A stretch of 64,000 nucleotides of DNA from Chryseobacterium aahli (GTDB lineage: Bacteria > Bacteroidota > Bacteroidia > Flavobacteriales > Weeksellaceae), in NCBI RefSeq assembly GCF_022699665.1, contig NZ_JALDNB010000002.1, positions 310,001-374,000 on the forward strand. Reading direction: 5' to 3'. A model generated the notes under the pieces. It did not search any database. It saw nothing but the letters and a program-made list of their open reading frames with translations, and had not been told where the DNA came from. Positions 44,114-54,048 of the stretch are shown piece after piece. Position numbers and translations under genes: made by a program. Each line of letters starts with the position of its first letter. Within the stretch, counting starts at the first letter, position 1.

Positions 44114-45292
44114 ATGTATTATAAAATATATAAAATAAGTGGTTTTTCATTACTAAAAAAACATATGCTGCTTACTTCAATATTAATCAGCATCCTGTCA
44201 ATAGCGCAAATACCGGATTCTACGGCAAGTAAAAAAATTGAAGATGTTATAAAATATCCACAACTTCAGATCAAAGGTCTTTTTCAGGCACGTTATATGG
44301 TTGGTATGAATAAAGATGTTGATGTAAATGGTCTTCATCATGCTGATGGCTCAGGAACTAACAATAATTTTATGGTCAAATACATGAGGGTTCAGGTTCG
44401 TGCCCAGATCAGCAAACGCACGGAAGTAGTAGTTCTTGCTAACCTTGCTGATTTTAAAAATGATCCTAAATCCAGAGTTCTGGAGAATGCCTATCTAAAA
44501 TATACTTTCAATAAGAAACTAGCGATTACCGTAGGACAATACAGACCTTGGTTTGGTATTGAAGAAACGTATCCTATAGACATTATTAAGTCACTGGATT
44601 GGTCAAACCAATATACCGAGTTCGGAAAATTAGGTTGGACAAGTTTTCAAATTGGACTTTCTGCAACCGGACAGCTTGAATTAGGTGAAATTCCTTTTCA
44701 GTATGCAGTTTCAATTGTTAATGGAAACGGGAAAAATCAAGTTACTGACAACGATAACGGTAAGCAATATTCAACAAGATTGGTCTTTGGTCTTTCTAAA
44801 AAATACAATGTAAACCTTGGTATCAATGGTGGTATAGGCGAAGTTCTTAGCAAAAAGATCTATGCTGTAGGAATCGATATAAGTTTGCTTGTACATTTCG
44901 ATTCAAAATGGAGTCTGGATATGCAACTTGAGGCTAAACAAGCAACGAATCATCTTCTTTATTTTGCTGTTGCTCCTGAACTGAGAACAGATAGTCCGGA
45001 TCAATACCTGATTCGTGGCGCTTACTTCCTTCCGAACCTAAGATATGAGGTCAATCACAGGAATCTTAGTGCCTTTGAATTGTCTTGCCGTTATGAATAC
45101 CTAGATACCAATTTCAGATTAAACTCAAATCCAAGACAAACCATTACACCTATGTTTGGACTGGAATTTTTGAAAAACTACGGAGCTCGAATTCAGCTAG
45201 GAGTACAGTTCGACCGTTATAAAAACAGCATATCAAAAACAGCACAATATAACAACAATCTCTTTATTGTTCAGGTACAAAGCAGATTTTAA
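44114..45292 (+). CDS. outer-membrane porin (phosphate-selective OprO/OprP type)
   Basis: 392 aa. The true start may be the ATG at 44165, where MLLTSILISILSIAQ gives a clean signal peptide. The mature protein is a beta-barrel with LKIKGLF-type strands (PQLQIKGLFQARYMVG, FMVKYMRVQVRAQIS, LAITVGQYRPWFGIEETYP) and ends LFIVQVQSRF. The segment GQYRPWFGIE is typical of OprO/OprP-family porins. It precedes a dicarboxylate transporter and succinate dehydrogenase by 17 bp, so it may admit anionic acids rather than phosphate. Confidence 0.88.
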   Translation: MYYKIYKISGFSLLKKHMLLTSILISILSIAQIPDSTASKKIEDVIKYPQLQIKGLFQARYMVGMNKDVDVNGLHHADGSGTNNNFMVKYMRVQVRAQISKRTEVVVLANLADFKNDPKSRVLENAYLKYTFNKKLAITVGQYRPWFGIEETYPIDIIKSLDWSNQYTEFGKLGWTSFQIGLSATGQLELGEIPFQYAVSIVNGNGKNQVTDNDNGKQYSTRLVFGLSKKYNVNLGINGGIGEVLSKKIYAVGIDISLLVHFDSKWSLDMQLEAKQATNHLLYFAVAPELRTDSPDQYLIRGAYFLPNLRYEVNHRNLSAFELSCRYEYLDTNFRLNSNPRQTITPMFGLEFLKNYGARIQLGVQFDRYKNSISKTAQYNNNLFIVQVQSRF

Positions 45293-45309
45293 ACATTCAA
45301 AAAACTATT

Positions 45310-46740
45310 ATGAAAGAAATAAACTTTAAAGGCTTAGCAATTACGTTTGCTGTTGCTCTGATTCTATGGTTTATTCCCACACCTGAAGGAGTAGCAGAAA
45401 ATGCCTGGCATTTGTTCGGCATATTTGCAGCGACTATATTGGGAATCATCCTTAAAGCTGCTCCAATGGGAACTATGTGCATGATGGCTCTTGGAGTAAC
45501 CGCACTTAGTCAGGTTCTTGCACCGGGAGACGCCGGTAAATCAATCACAAAAGCTCTTTCAGGGTTTGGAGATAAAGTAATCTGGCTTATTGGCATTTCG
45601 TTTTTTATAGCGAGAGGATTTATTAAAACAGGATTAGGAAATAGAATTGCTTTTTTATTCATTAGAGTATTTGGGAAAAGTTCTTTAGGTTTGGCATACG
45701 GACTAGGTCTGGCCGACGTTTGTTTGGCACCAGCTATTCCTAGTAATACCGCAAGAGGCGGCGGAATTATTTTTCCTATTATGAAATCTATGGCCATGAG
45801 TTTTGATTCCCTACCTGAAAAACCTGAAACGCACAGAAAGCTCGGTTCATTCTTAACATTAAACAGTTATTACATGAATCTTATTGCCTCGTCAATGTTC
45901 TTAACAGGAACAGCGAGCAATCCAATGTGTCAGAAGTTTGCCGCAGGATTTGGAATCAATATTAGCTGGATGTCCTGGGCTGCTGCCGGGTTTTTACCGG
46001 GTTTGGTTGCTTTCTTGGTAATGCCTTTGGTTTTATATAAATTATATCCGCCTGAATTAAAGAAAACCGATGGTGCGCCTCAAATGGCTTCACAGAAATT
46101 AAAAGAAATGGGTCCTATTTCCAAAAATGAATGGCTGATGTTATTGGCATTCTTTATTTTACTGGGTCTGTGGATTTTTGGTAGTGCATTATCGATCGAT
46201 GCCACCACAACGGCTTTCATTGGCTTAACTTTACTTTTGCTGACGTCTGTATTAACCTGGGAAGATGTAAAATCCGAAAAAGGGGCCTGGGATACTATTG
46301 TGTGGTTTGCTGTATTGGTGATGATGGCAAGTTCACTGAATGAACTGGGGTTCATTGGCTGGTTCAGTGATCTCATTAAAGTGAAAATTGGCGATATGAC
46401 TTGGACCGTCGCCTTTCCGGTGATTATCCTTGTCTATTTCTTTAGTCACTATATTTTCGCCAGCGCAACAGCTCATGTTGCCGCAATGTATGCAGCTCTA
46501 CTGGGAGTTGGGATTGCAGTTGGAATTCCTCCGATGTTACTGGCAATGATGCTTGGTTTTCTAGGTTCTATTTTTGGAGTACTGACACACTATGGTCACG
46601 GACCGGCTCCTGTGTTTTTCGGAAGCGGATATGTCGACTTGAAATCTTGGTGGCTTCGCGGCTTGGAAATAGGAATTGTTCTGTTAATTATTTACATGGG
46701 CGTTGGCGGAGTTTGGATGAAAATATTAGGATATTATTAA
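45310..46740 (+). CDS. DASS family anion/dicarboxylate symporter
   Basis: 476 aa, about 11 transmembrane helices. The family sites are present: SNTARGGGIIFPI (first anion-binding SNT-type loop) and LTGTASNPMCQKFA, plus TAHVAAMYAALLGVGIA in the second half. The build fits DiT1/CitT-type 2-oxoglutarate, malate or succinate transporters. It lies between the porin gene (17 bp upstream) and the cytochrome b gene (16 bp downstream), supporting C4-dicarboxylate import for the dehydrogenase. Confidence 0.92.
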   Translation: MKEINFKGLAITFAVALILWFIPTPEGVAENAWHLFGIFAATILGIILKAAPMGTMCMMALGVTALSQVLAPGDAGKSITKALSGFGDKVIWLIGISFFIARGFIKTGLGNRIAFLFIRVFGKSSLGLAYGLGLADVCLAPAIPSNTARGGGIIFPIMKSMAMSFDSLPEKPETHRKLGSFLTLNSYYMNLIASSMFLTGTASNPMCQKFAAGFGINISWMSWAAAGFLPGLVAFLVMPLVLYKLYPPELKKTDGAPQMASQKLKEMGPISKNEWLMLLAFFILLGLWIFGSALSIDATTTAFIGLTLLLLTSVLTWEDVKSEKGAWDTIVWFAVLVMMASSLNELGFIGWFSDLIKVKIGDMTWTVAFPVIILVYFFSHYIFASATAHVAAMYAALLGVGIAVGIPPMLLAMMLGFLGSIFGVLTHYGHGPAPVFFGSGYVDLKSWWLRGLEIGIVLLIIYMGVGGVWMKILGYY

Positions 46741-46756
46741 TCAGCAAATACAAAAT

Positions 46757-47413
46757 ATGCTTTCAACATTATCAAGAAAATTACTGATGTGTCTAACTGG
46801 ACTTTTCCTCTGCTTTTTTCTAATAATTCATTTCCTCGGAAATCTTCAGCTTTTTTTACCGCAGGAGCAGGCACATCTACAGTTCAATGCCTATTCACAT
46901 TTTCTATCTGGAAATATCGCCATTAAAATCGTTTCCTATGTCTTGTATTCAAGTATTATTTTGCACACGATTGATGGTCTAATCATTACGCTGAAAAATA
47001 ACAAAACAGGATCGAAATATCAATATGAGAATCGGGGAAGAGCCAGTAAATGGTCTTCCAGAAATATGGGGATATTGGGAACTTTGATTTTAATTTTCCT
47101 TGTGATCCACTTTCAGAATTTCTGGTATGTCTATAAATTCGGAAGTTTGCCGCTGGACGAAGATGGAAACAAAGACCTCTACATCTTGGTTGTGGTCGTT
47201 TTTAAAGAATGGTGGTATGTTCTTATTTATATTTTTTCAATGGTTGCTTTATGCTATCATATGATTCATGGAATTTACAGTGCTACCAGAACATTGGGAT
47301 TATTTCATCCGAAATTTGTCAAATGGTTTAAGATTATTGGAATTGCTTACTCATTGATTATCAGTATCGGGTTTGCCCTAATACCTATTTACATATTCTT
47401 AACCGCCAATTAA
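46757..47413 (+). CDS. sdhC: succinate dehydrogenase/fumarate reductase cytochrome b subunit
   Basis: 218 aa, five transmembrane helices. Histidines in IIHFLGNLQLF, NAYSHFL, ILHTIDGL, LVIHFQNFW and CYHMIHGIYSA fit the two heme b groups of the B-type (Wolinella-like) enzyme, which reacts with menaquinone. It begins 16 bp after the dicarboxylate transporter and ends 11 bp before the flavoprotein gene. Confidence 0.93.
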   Translation: MLSTLSRKLLMCLTGLFLCFFLIIHFLGNLQLFLPQEQAHLQFNAYSHFLSGNIAIKIVSYVLYSSIILHTIDGLIITLKNNKTGSKYQYENRGRASKWSSRNMGILGTLILIFLVIHFQNFWYVYKFGSLPLDEDGNKDLYILVVVVFKEWWYVLIYIFSMVALCYHMIHGIYSATRTLGLFHPKFVKWFKIIGIAYSLIISIGFALIPIYIFLTAN

Positions 47414-47424
47414 ATTGAGAAAAT

Positions 47425-49338
47425 ATGACTTTAGATTCAAAAATACCTGAAGGACCATTAGAACAAAAATGGGAAAACTATAAAAAAACAGCAAAACTCG
47501 TCAATCCTGCCAACCGAAAAAAACTGGATGTAATTGTTGTCGGAACAGGACTTGCAGGAAGTTCTCTCGCTGCTTCACTGGGTGAAATGGGATATAATGT
47601 GAAGTCATTCTGTTTTCAGGACAGCCCTAGGAGAGCCCATTCGGTTGCAGCTCAAGGTGGTGTCAATGCTGCTAAAAATTATAAGAATGATGGCGACAGC
47701 GTTTATAGAATGTTTGTGGACACGCTGAAAGGTGGAGATTTCAGGGCGCGTGAAGCAAATGTCTACAGAATGGCAGAATGTTCGTTAAACCTCATTGATC
47801 AGGCAGTGGCTCAAGGTGTGCCGTTTGGGAGAGAATATGGTGGCTATCTGAACAATCGCTCTTTTGGAGGTGTTCAGGTAAGTCGAACATTCTATGCAAG
47901 AGGACAAACCGGTCAGCAATTGCTTTTAGGAGCGTATCAAGCTTTGATGCGGCAGGTTGGTAAGAAAAGTGTACAGCTATTTTCAAGGCATGAAATGCTT
48001 GACTTGGTGACCATCGACGGAAAAGCGAGAGGAATTATTGTACGGAATTTAGACACTGGTGAAATTGAGAGGCACGCCGCACACGCTGTCATTTTAGCTA
48101 CGGGTGGGTATGGAAAAATCTATTACTTATCTACTTTGGCAATGGGCTGTAATGGTTCCGCAATTTGGAGAGCACATAAAAAAGGAGCCTTAATGGCTTC
48201 CCCAAGTTGGATTCAAGTGCATCCAACCTCACTGCCACAGTCAGGAGATTACCAATCGAAATTAACTTTGATGTCAGAATCTTTACGAAATGACGGCAGA
48301 ATTTGGGTTCCTCTTCAAGAAAATGAAACTAGAAAAGCCAATGATATACCTGAAAGCGAAAGGGATTATTATCTGGAAAGAAGATATCCTGCATTCGGAA
48401 ATTTGGCACCAAGAGATATCTCATCAAGAGCTGCGAAAGAAAGAATTGATGCTGGTTTCGGAATTGGTCCGTTAAAAAATGCAGTCTATCTAGACTTTTC
48501 AAAAGCTTTAAAAGATCAGGGTAAAGAAAAAATCCAGGAGAAATATGGAAATTTATTTGAGATGTATCTTAAAATCACAGGATATAACGCTTATGAAGCA
48601 CCAATGATGATATCACCTTCTGCACACTTTACGATGGGTGGGCTGTGGGTAGACTATGAGTTAATGACAACTATTCCGGGGTTATTTGCTTTAGGGGAAG
48701 CGAATTTTGCAGACCATGGAGCGAATAGACTCGGCGCAAACTCTCTACTACAAGCCTCGGTGGACGGATATTTCATCGCACCCTACACTATTGCCAATTA
48801 TTTATCACAAGAAATCCATACCGGAAAAATAACGACAGATCATGCAGAATTTGAAGCAGCAGAACAGCATATAAAAGAACAGGTTGAACGTTTCATTGGT
48901 ATTAATGGAACAAAAACCGTTGATTATTTTCATAAAACATTGGGGAAACTCCTTTATGATTATTGTGGATTAGCAAGAAACGAAGAAGGCTTAAAGTTTG
49001 CAATAGCAGAAATCCAAAAATTGAAACAGGAATTTTATATAGACGTCAAAGTCTCAGGACAGGCGGATAGCATGAATTCTGAACTTGAAAAAGCAGGACG
49101 TGTTGCCGATTATTTTGAAATTGGAGAACTGATGTGCTATGATGCTTTAACCCGAAATGAATCCTGCGGAGCACATTTCCGAGAAGAATATCAAACTCCA
49201 GAAGGCGAAGCATTGAGGAACGATGCTGAATTTCAATATATCTCAGCATGGGCTTGGAAGGGTGAAAATGAGCCTGAACTTGTCAAAGAACCTTTGGTTT
49301 TTGAAGAAATACAACCCACTGTAAGAAGTTATAAATAG
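47425..49338 (+). CDS. sdhA: succinate dehydrogenase/fumarate reductase flavoprotein subunit
   Basis: 637 aa. FAD-binding [15 protein letters not shown], the covalent-FAD site region [15 protein letters not shown], substrate-site [26 protein letters not shown] and the catalytic-Arg region [13 protein letters not shown] are present. It oxidises succinate to fumarate or runs in reverse, with menaquinone through SdhC. B-type complex of three subunits; whether a second copy exists elsewhere is not visible here. Confidence 0.96.
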   Translation: MTLDSKIPEGPLEQKWENYKKTAKLVNPANRKKLDVIVVGTGLAGSSLAASLGEMGYNVKSFCFQDSPRRAHSVAAQGGVNAAKNYKNDGDSVYRMFVDTLKGGDFRAREANVYRMAECSLNLIDQAVAQGVPFGREYGGYLNNRSFGGVQVSRTFYARGQTGQQLLLGAYQALMRQVGKKSVQLFSRHEMLDLVTIDGKARGIIVRNLDTGEIERHAAHAVILATGGYGKIYYLSTLAMGCNGSAIWRAHKKGALMASPSWIQVHPTSLPQSGDYQSKLTLMSESLRNDGRIWVPLQENETRKANDIPESERDYYLERRYPAFGNLAPRDISSRAAKERIDAGFGIGPLKNAVYLDFSKALKDQGKEKIQEKYGNLFEMYLKITGYNAYEAPMMISPSAHFTMGGLWVDYELMTTIPGLFALGEANFADHGANRLGANSLLQASVDGYFIAPYTIANYLSQEIHTGKITTDHAEFEAAEQHIKEQVERFIGINGTKTVDYFHKTLGKLLYDYCGLARNEEGLKFAIAEIQKLKQEFYIDVKVSGQADSMNSELEKAGRVADYFEIGELMCYDALTRNESCGAHFREEYQTPEGEALRNDAEFQYISAWAWKGENEPELVKEPLVFEEIQPTVRSYK

Positions 49339-49349
49339 AACAGAGAATT

Positions 49350-50099
49350 ATGGATTTACATCTTAAAATATGGAGACAGAAAGATCATCAGAGTAAAGGA
49401 AAACTGGTGGATTATGATTTGAAAGAATTAAATCCTGATATGTCGTTTCTCGAAATGCTGGACACATTAAACGAAAAATTGATCATTAGAGGTGACGAAC
49501 CTGTAGAATTTGATCATGACTGCCGTGAAGGAATTTGTGGGCAATGCGGAATGATGATCAACGGACTCGCACACGGTCCCATAAAACAAATCACCACCTG
49601 TCAGCTTCATCTACGATCTTTTCAGAATGGAGAAACGATCACGATCGAACCTTTTAGAGCTCTGGGTTTTCCGCTTAAAAGAGATTTGAAAGTTGACCGT
49701 TCTGCATTCGACAGGATTATTTCGCAAGGAGGTTTTGTATCTGTAAACACTGGTCAGGCTCCTGATGCGACAGCTATTGCAGTAACTCACCAAACCGCAG
49801 AAGAAGCCTTTGATTCGGCGGCTTGTATTGGATGCGGTGCCTGTGTTGCGACCTGTAAAAATGGAAGTGCTGCATTATTTACTTCAGCGAAAATCACTCA
49901 TATGGTTTTGCTACCGCAAGGAAAAGAAGAACGAAGCAGCCGTGTTCTCAATATGGTCAAACAAATGGATGCTGAACATTTTGGACATTGTTCCAACACC
50001 GAAGCATGTGAAGTTGAATGTCCACAAGGAATTTCTGTACTGAATATTGCCAGAATGAATTATGAGTACAGCAGAGCATTATTTTTCAGGAAAAAATAA
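49350..50099 (+). CDS. sdhB: succinate dehydrogenase/fumarate reductase iron-sulfur subunit
   Basis: 249 aa. [2Fe-2S] motif CREGICGQCGMMING, [4Fe-4S] motif CIGCGACVATCKNG and the [3Fe-4S] group with CSNTEACEVECPQGI. It connects the flavoprotein to the cytochrome b subunit. Last gene of the porin-DASS-SdhCAB run; no obvious terminator follows. Confidence 0.96.
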   Translation: MDLHLKIWRQKDHQSKGKLVDYDLKELNPDMSFLEMLDTLNEKLIIRGDEPVEFDHDCREGICGQCGMMINGLAHGPIKQITTCQLHLRSFQNGETITIEPFRALGFPLKRDLKVDRSAFDRIISQGGFVSVNTGQAPDATAIAVTHQTAEEAFDSAACIGCGACVATCKNGSAALFTSAKITHMVLLPQGKEERSSRVLNMVKQMDAEHFGHCSNTEACEVECPQGISVLNIARMNYEYSRALFFRKK

Positions 50100-50595
50100 C
50101 TTTTAAATTTATCCTTATTGTTTGTGAGTAGATTCAATTTTTTAGTCTGCAGAGCTTAGTTTTCATAGTGTTATTTAAACTTTGGTGTGAGTAATACTAA
50201 TATTCATTTCATCAGTAATAAAATCAATTGACAAAATATAAATCCAATTCACAACGCATTAGAGGTGTGGATGTTTATTGTTACATGCTATACACTTTAA
50301 ACTTACTTTACAATTTTTTTATGTTTTGCACTCTGGTTTTTTCATCACCAGAATCAATAAAAATTATTTTGACATTATCATAAAAAATTTATCCGCGAAT
50401 TGACCTACTCTAAATCTATCGTAAAAATGTCAATTCAAATCTATTTTTATAATTGAAAATTTGGTTCTTAAAAAAGATTTGAAAAGATTCTTAGTAGCCC
50501 GTAACTATGTTACCTACAAACTTGTCTTTAAAGAACTCCCGTCTACTCTTCTAAATATCAGGAGATAATAAACTTCGATCATATCTTTTTCAATT
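50100..50595. other. noncoding gap
   Basis: 496 bp, AT-rich, without an open frame or hairpin terminator after sdhB. Nothing recognisable. Confidence 0.5.
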
Positions 50596-50898
50596 TTATT
50601 TCGCATAAGGTTTTATAGATCGATATTTTATCCTCCCATAATTATAATATCTTTTCTCCTTACGTCTACTTCTAACATTGAGCTTATATTTTATAAATGA
50701 AGTTAGAAGAATTATTGAAGTTAATAGAAATATATTGAGAGTATACTCTCTAAAATTAATCATTGAATAATCAAAAAACAAGTATTTTTTTAATTCATTT
50801 GGCAATGCAACAAAGACAATATTAACAAAGAAAATGAAAATTATTATTTTATTTTGTGCCGTATTCCAATCAAAAAATTGGTTTAAAAATCTTGCCAT
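50596..50898 (-). CDS. 100-aa membrane protein
   Basis: 100 aa with two hydrophobic helices (IIIFIFFVNIVFVALPN and LNIFLLTSIILLTSFI) and a strongly basic tail (YKLNVRSRRKEKRYYNYGR). Not recognised; it resembles small exclusion or inner-membrane accessory proteins. It is surrounded by long AT-rich gaps. Confidence 0.5.
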   Translation of the reverse strand: MARFLNQFFDWNTAQNKIIIFIFFVNIVFVALPNELKKYLFFDYSMINFREYTLNIFLLTSIILLTSFIKYKLNVRSRRKEKRYYNYGRIKYRSIKPYAK

Positions 50899-50990
50899 AG
50901 TAATACTCTTTTAAAATTTAACAAAGCTCTTCACAGAACAATTATTAAGTGGTAATTTAATTCACATGATGAGTATCTGACTTTCTTTGG

Positions 50991-51033
50991 CATGACCTAC
51001 TTATTAAAAATAAATTTTAATAAGTAGGTCATG
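50991..51033. repeat. 19-bp perfect inverted repeat
   Basis: Arms CATGACCTACTTATTAAAA (50991-51009) and the exact complement at 51015-51033, with a 5-nt loop (ATAAA). A perfect stem this long is not expected by chance. It is not followed by a T-run, so it is not a typical terminator; a recombination, regulatory or mobile-element site is possible. Confidence 0.75.
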
Positions 51034-51332
51034 ATTTAATGGAGAAAATCTGCACGAATATTAGCTTTTGTGTAATTTGTATAACTTTCACCATCATATT
51101 TCAATTATGACTGTCAAAGAAGATTAGCATTTATTCAACCGAAAGTAAACAAACTTCTTTTCTTACAAATGTTCCCATGCGTTTTTTGCATAACAGTCTG
51201 TGATTAGTTCTTCCATATTTTTCTTTACATACTGTCTATATAAAGAAATATTCCATCAATGAACACTACAAATATAGCGTGTTTAAACTATTCATCAATA
51301 ATTATTTTATAAAGAAATAATTTATTTAATAC

Positions 51333-51367
51333 AATAATTAATGTTTAAAATATAAACATTAATTATT
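51333..51367. repeat. 15-bp perfect AT-rich inverted repeat
   Basis: AATAATTAATGTTTA (51333-51347) and its exact complement (51353-51367) with 5 nt between. In AT-rich DNA this is less striking than the 19-bp repeat, but it lies 130 bp before the promoter of the secreted protein gene. Confidence 0.5.
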
Positions 51368-51476
51368 TAAAAAATATTACATATTTAATAAAAATATTTA
51401 CATATAATTAATAATTACAAAAAAGTAAAATATAATTATTCATTATTATTTGAGATATTTAAAAAAAAATACAATT

Positions 51477-51503
51477 TTGTTCATATTATTTATCTTACAT
51501 TTG
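51477..51503 (+). promoter_or_regulatory. promoter of the tail-fibre-like gene
   Basis: TTG at 51477-51479 and TACATTTG at 51496-51503 with 16 bp between fit the Flavobacteriia -33/-7 pattern, slightly short. The gene starts at 51654, leaving a leader of about 145 nt. Confidence 0.5.
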
Positions 51504-51653
51504 CATATATGTAAAATACATATTTTCAGTATTTTGTATAAATTATAATTTTCACACCCTCCATATTCGATCACTTCTTATTACTCAATCTAAAGTTAAT
51601 ATATTCGAAAATACATTATTTCAATATTTAAAAATCTTTAAAATTTATTTATT

Positions 51654-53150
51654 ATGATTAAGAATTTTACTATTTATTATTATCAAAAAATATTACTGTT
51701 AACATTCATTGTATTCAGTATATCAATAAATTCCCAAGTTGGAATTGGCACAACAGCACCAGAGGCAAGTTCTATCTTAGATCTAAGCTCTACAAGTAAA
51801 GGGATGCTGGCTCCAAGAATGACTACAGCACAAAGAATCGCAATAGCATCGCCCGTTGACGGATTATTAGTGTATGATACTACTTTGAAGCTTTTTTATT
51901 ATTATGTTAGTCCTTCAGGGCTATGGTCAGCTGTGGGAAGCAGTGTAACCGGAAGATCAAATTTCAAACGTATTAAATCAACAGATGTGCTATCTACTGT
52001 ACTTGCTGCTGAACTTACAGCTGGTGCAGGAACGAAATATGTCATGAATTCCAACACTTTATATGAAATCAATGGCCAAGTACTATTTGATTTTCCAATT
52101 GATATCAATAACTCTTATATTCAAGGTTTAGATACCAATAACGATATCATCATCCGAACTACAGGAAATATTTTCGATGGTGCTACAGGGGGAAGTATTA
52201 AAAATGTCACTTTAACCGCTTCAGGAGGAAGTGTATTCAATCTTTCCGGTACCGCTGCTCAAAACTTGGTTTTTAGAGATTGCGTTGTTGCAGGTTCAAA
52301 TTCGGTAGGCGCAATTTCGGGCTTTGGTCTGGTATTTTTAAGTGTTGTTCAATATACTGCCAATACCAATGGTATAACATACAACAACATATCGCAGTTA
52401 TTGCTCAGTAACTTGGGTTGGTTTGGCAACAATTCAGGAACTTATGAAAAGTTTACCGGAACATTTAGCCTCATTGAGAAACAAGGCGGCTTCAGCCATG
52501 TAGAAGGAGGTACAGCAATCGGCTTCGATGTATCAACAGCTGGCTTGGCAGTCGGAAGTGGAATTTTGGAGTCTTTCGTTTTTACAGGTACTAATACAGG
52601 AGGCTATGTTAAACCATACGCTACAGGTATATTTCCCGGATATAATTTTAATAACAATTGGATTGTAAGATCTTCCGGAATCCCTACGGAATCTGACAAC
52701 AATGCTGTTGGAGATTTTACTGTAGACTATGCTGTCGGAAGTGGTATTGGTGTTAGCTTCAACACCAGTAATCCAAGTAATATTGTAAAAATCGGTAGCT
52801 TGGGATCGATTTCCACATCTACCAATTTATTTAGATTTTCAACAGACGGCGGAGTTCCGAATAGATTAAAGTACCTTGGTAAAAACAAGAGAATATTTCA
52901 AATTACAGGTTCTGTATCATTTCAGGTACCTGCAACGGGAACATATATAATTTATATTGCAAAAAACGGAACTATATTGAGCCAGTTTAAAGTATACGGA
53001 AGAGGTTCAGTTGTCAACGATATAGTGGTGATCCCAATCAATGCAACTACAGAACTTTTAAGTAATGATTATATAGAAATATTTGCACAACGGTATTCAG
53101 GATCCACCGGAGATATCATAGTTCCGAACATGTCAATCACGATTAAATAA
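51654..53150 (+). CDS. secreted tail-fibre-like protein with C-terminal beta-sandwich
   Basis: 498 aa. Signal peptide (about 1-26, ending SINS) then the Bacteroidota surface-protein opening QVGIGTTAPEASSILDL, TSKGMLAPRMTTAQRIAI and DGLLVYDTTLKLFYYY. The centre is Ser/Thr/Gly/Asn-rich beta repeats. The C-terminus (FQITGSVSFQVPATGTY, IYIAKNGTILSQFKVYG, ELLSNDYIEIFAQRYSG) resembles C1q/TNF-like or phage tail receptor-binding domains. No T9SS sorting tail is seen. Cell-surface or extracellular adhesin-like role is likely but not known. Confidence 0.75.
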   Translation: MIKNFTIYYYQKILLLTFIVFSISINSQVGIGTTAPEASSILDLSSTSKGMLAPRMTTAQRIAIASPVDGLLVYDTTLKLFYYYVSPSGLWSAVGSSVTGRSNFKRIKSTDVLSTVLAAELTAGAGTKYVMNSNTLYEINGQVLFDFPIDINNSYIQGLDTNNDIIIRTTGNIFDGATGGSIKNVTLTASGGSVFNLSGTAAQNLVFRDCVVAGSNSVGAISGFGLVFLSVVQYTANTNGITYNNISQLLLSNLGWFGNNSGTYEKFTGTFSLIEKQGGFSHVEGGTAIGFDVSTAGLAVGSGILESFVFTGTNTGGYVKPYATGIFPGYNFNNNWIVRSSGIPTESDNNAVGDFTVDYAVGSGIGVSFNTSNPSNIVKIGSLGSISTSTNLFRFSTDGGVPNRLKYLGKNKRIFQITGSVSFQVPATGTYIIYIAKNGTILSQFKVYGRGSVVNDIVVIPINATTELLSNDYIEIFAQRYSGSTGDIIVPNMSITIK

Positions 53151-53196
53151 TTTTCAAAGCTTACGAAAAGTTATGTAGTGCGGTCACAATACATTC

Positions 53197-53231
53197 AAAA
53201 CAAAGCCATTCTATTGAGTGGCTTTTGTTTT
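53197..53231 (+). terminator. intrinsic terminator after the tail-fibre-like gene
   Basis: Stem AAAACAAAGCCA / TGGCTTTTGTTTT with an 10-nt loop and T-rich end, 47 bp after the stop codon. Confidence 0.75.
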
Positions 53232-53509
53232 AAGTTTAAACTTACTATTCACGTTAGGATAGACACCTTTAAAATTGAAGTTGAAAAAATATTCCTTGAT
53301 TAATAATTACACCCGCTATGGTTCCTGTTATTTGTGGAGGAATATAAAATGTAGTCAAAACAGAACTGTGGATATTGACAATGTAACGAATGTATTCTTT
53401 CTCATTGGATAAATATTCTTGCAGAAGCTTGTGAATTTCTTGTGTAAAAGATAGAAAAGGAAAGCCTGCTTTCGTCTAGTATTTTTCAACATCGGAACTT
53501 TTTACAGGA
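53232..53509. other. noncoding stretch before the IS200 remnant
   Basis: No gene seen; likely the decayed 5' part or flank of the transposase remnant that follows. Confidence 0.4.
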
Positions 53510-53776
53510 TTGAGTACAAATTTTAATATAAAGAGTTCATCGAGGCTCTGCCTCGGATATGAAGAAAGCGAGGTTCATTTTCTGATTCAAAGTGTTCCTA
53601 ATCTCTCTGTAAATGAAATTTGCATGAAAGTAAAAAGTATTACGGTTAAAGAAATCTCCAAACGTTTTCCAGAAATTAACGCAAAATTACGAGGTGGAAA
53701 TTTTTGGATCAGCGGTTATCATACCAACACAGTTGGTCCGTATATAAACAATTTGGTTATGATACTTCCTTTTTAA
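53510..53776 (+). pseudogene. IS200/IS605-type transposase remnant
   Basis: An 88-codon frame opening with TTG. From about residue 20 it matches a Y1 transposase: VHFLIQSVPNLSVNEICMKV, KSITVKEISKRFPEINAKL, RGGNFWISGYHTNTVGPY, with the catalytic Tyr region near GYHTNTVG. The HUH motif that should read HVH is EVH, so the metal-binding site is broken, and the N-terminal half is missing. It is inactive. Confidence 0.8.
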
Positions 53777-54048
53777 AATCAATCATTCAAGTAGACAAGA
53801 AAGATGTTACTGAAACTAGAGTATCTTCTTTACTTTCATTTTTCCACATTTTATTGTTTTAGTGTAAAAGCTGTATGCTTGTCATGAGTTATTTGAAACA
53901 TATTGAAAAACGAAGCAGCTAGCAACATTACTAAATTGTTAACTTGTTTTTCCTAATACCCTACCCACGAATGTTTTTTTTAAACAGTAATATTCTTATT
54001 TTAAAATTAGTATGAATAAAATTTAAAAAATAATTTTATTTTTACTGC
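53777..54048. other. spacer after the IS200 remnant
   Basis: AT-rich with no feature except likely promoter DNA of the next gene. Confidence 0.4.

Larger units (their letters stand above)
50899..51476. other. AT-rich gap with palindromes
   Basis: Nothing coding. Contains a 19-bp perfect inverted repeat (50991-51033) and a 15-bp perfect one (51333-51367), given separately, then a very AT-rich stretch before the 51654 gene's promoter. Confidence 0.6.

Noticed and set aside
50495..50515. GTAACATAG on the minus strand
   Set aside because: ACTAA appears at the wrong distance and the match is partial.
50991..51033. Palindrome as an ordinary intrinsic terminator
   Set aside because: There is no T-run after either arm, and the stem is AT-rich at the loop end.
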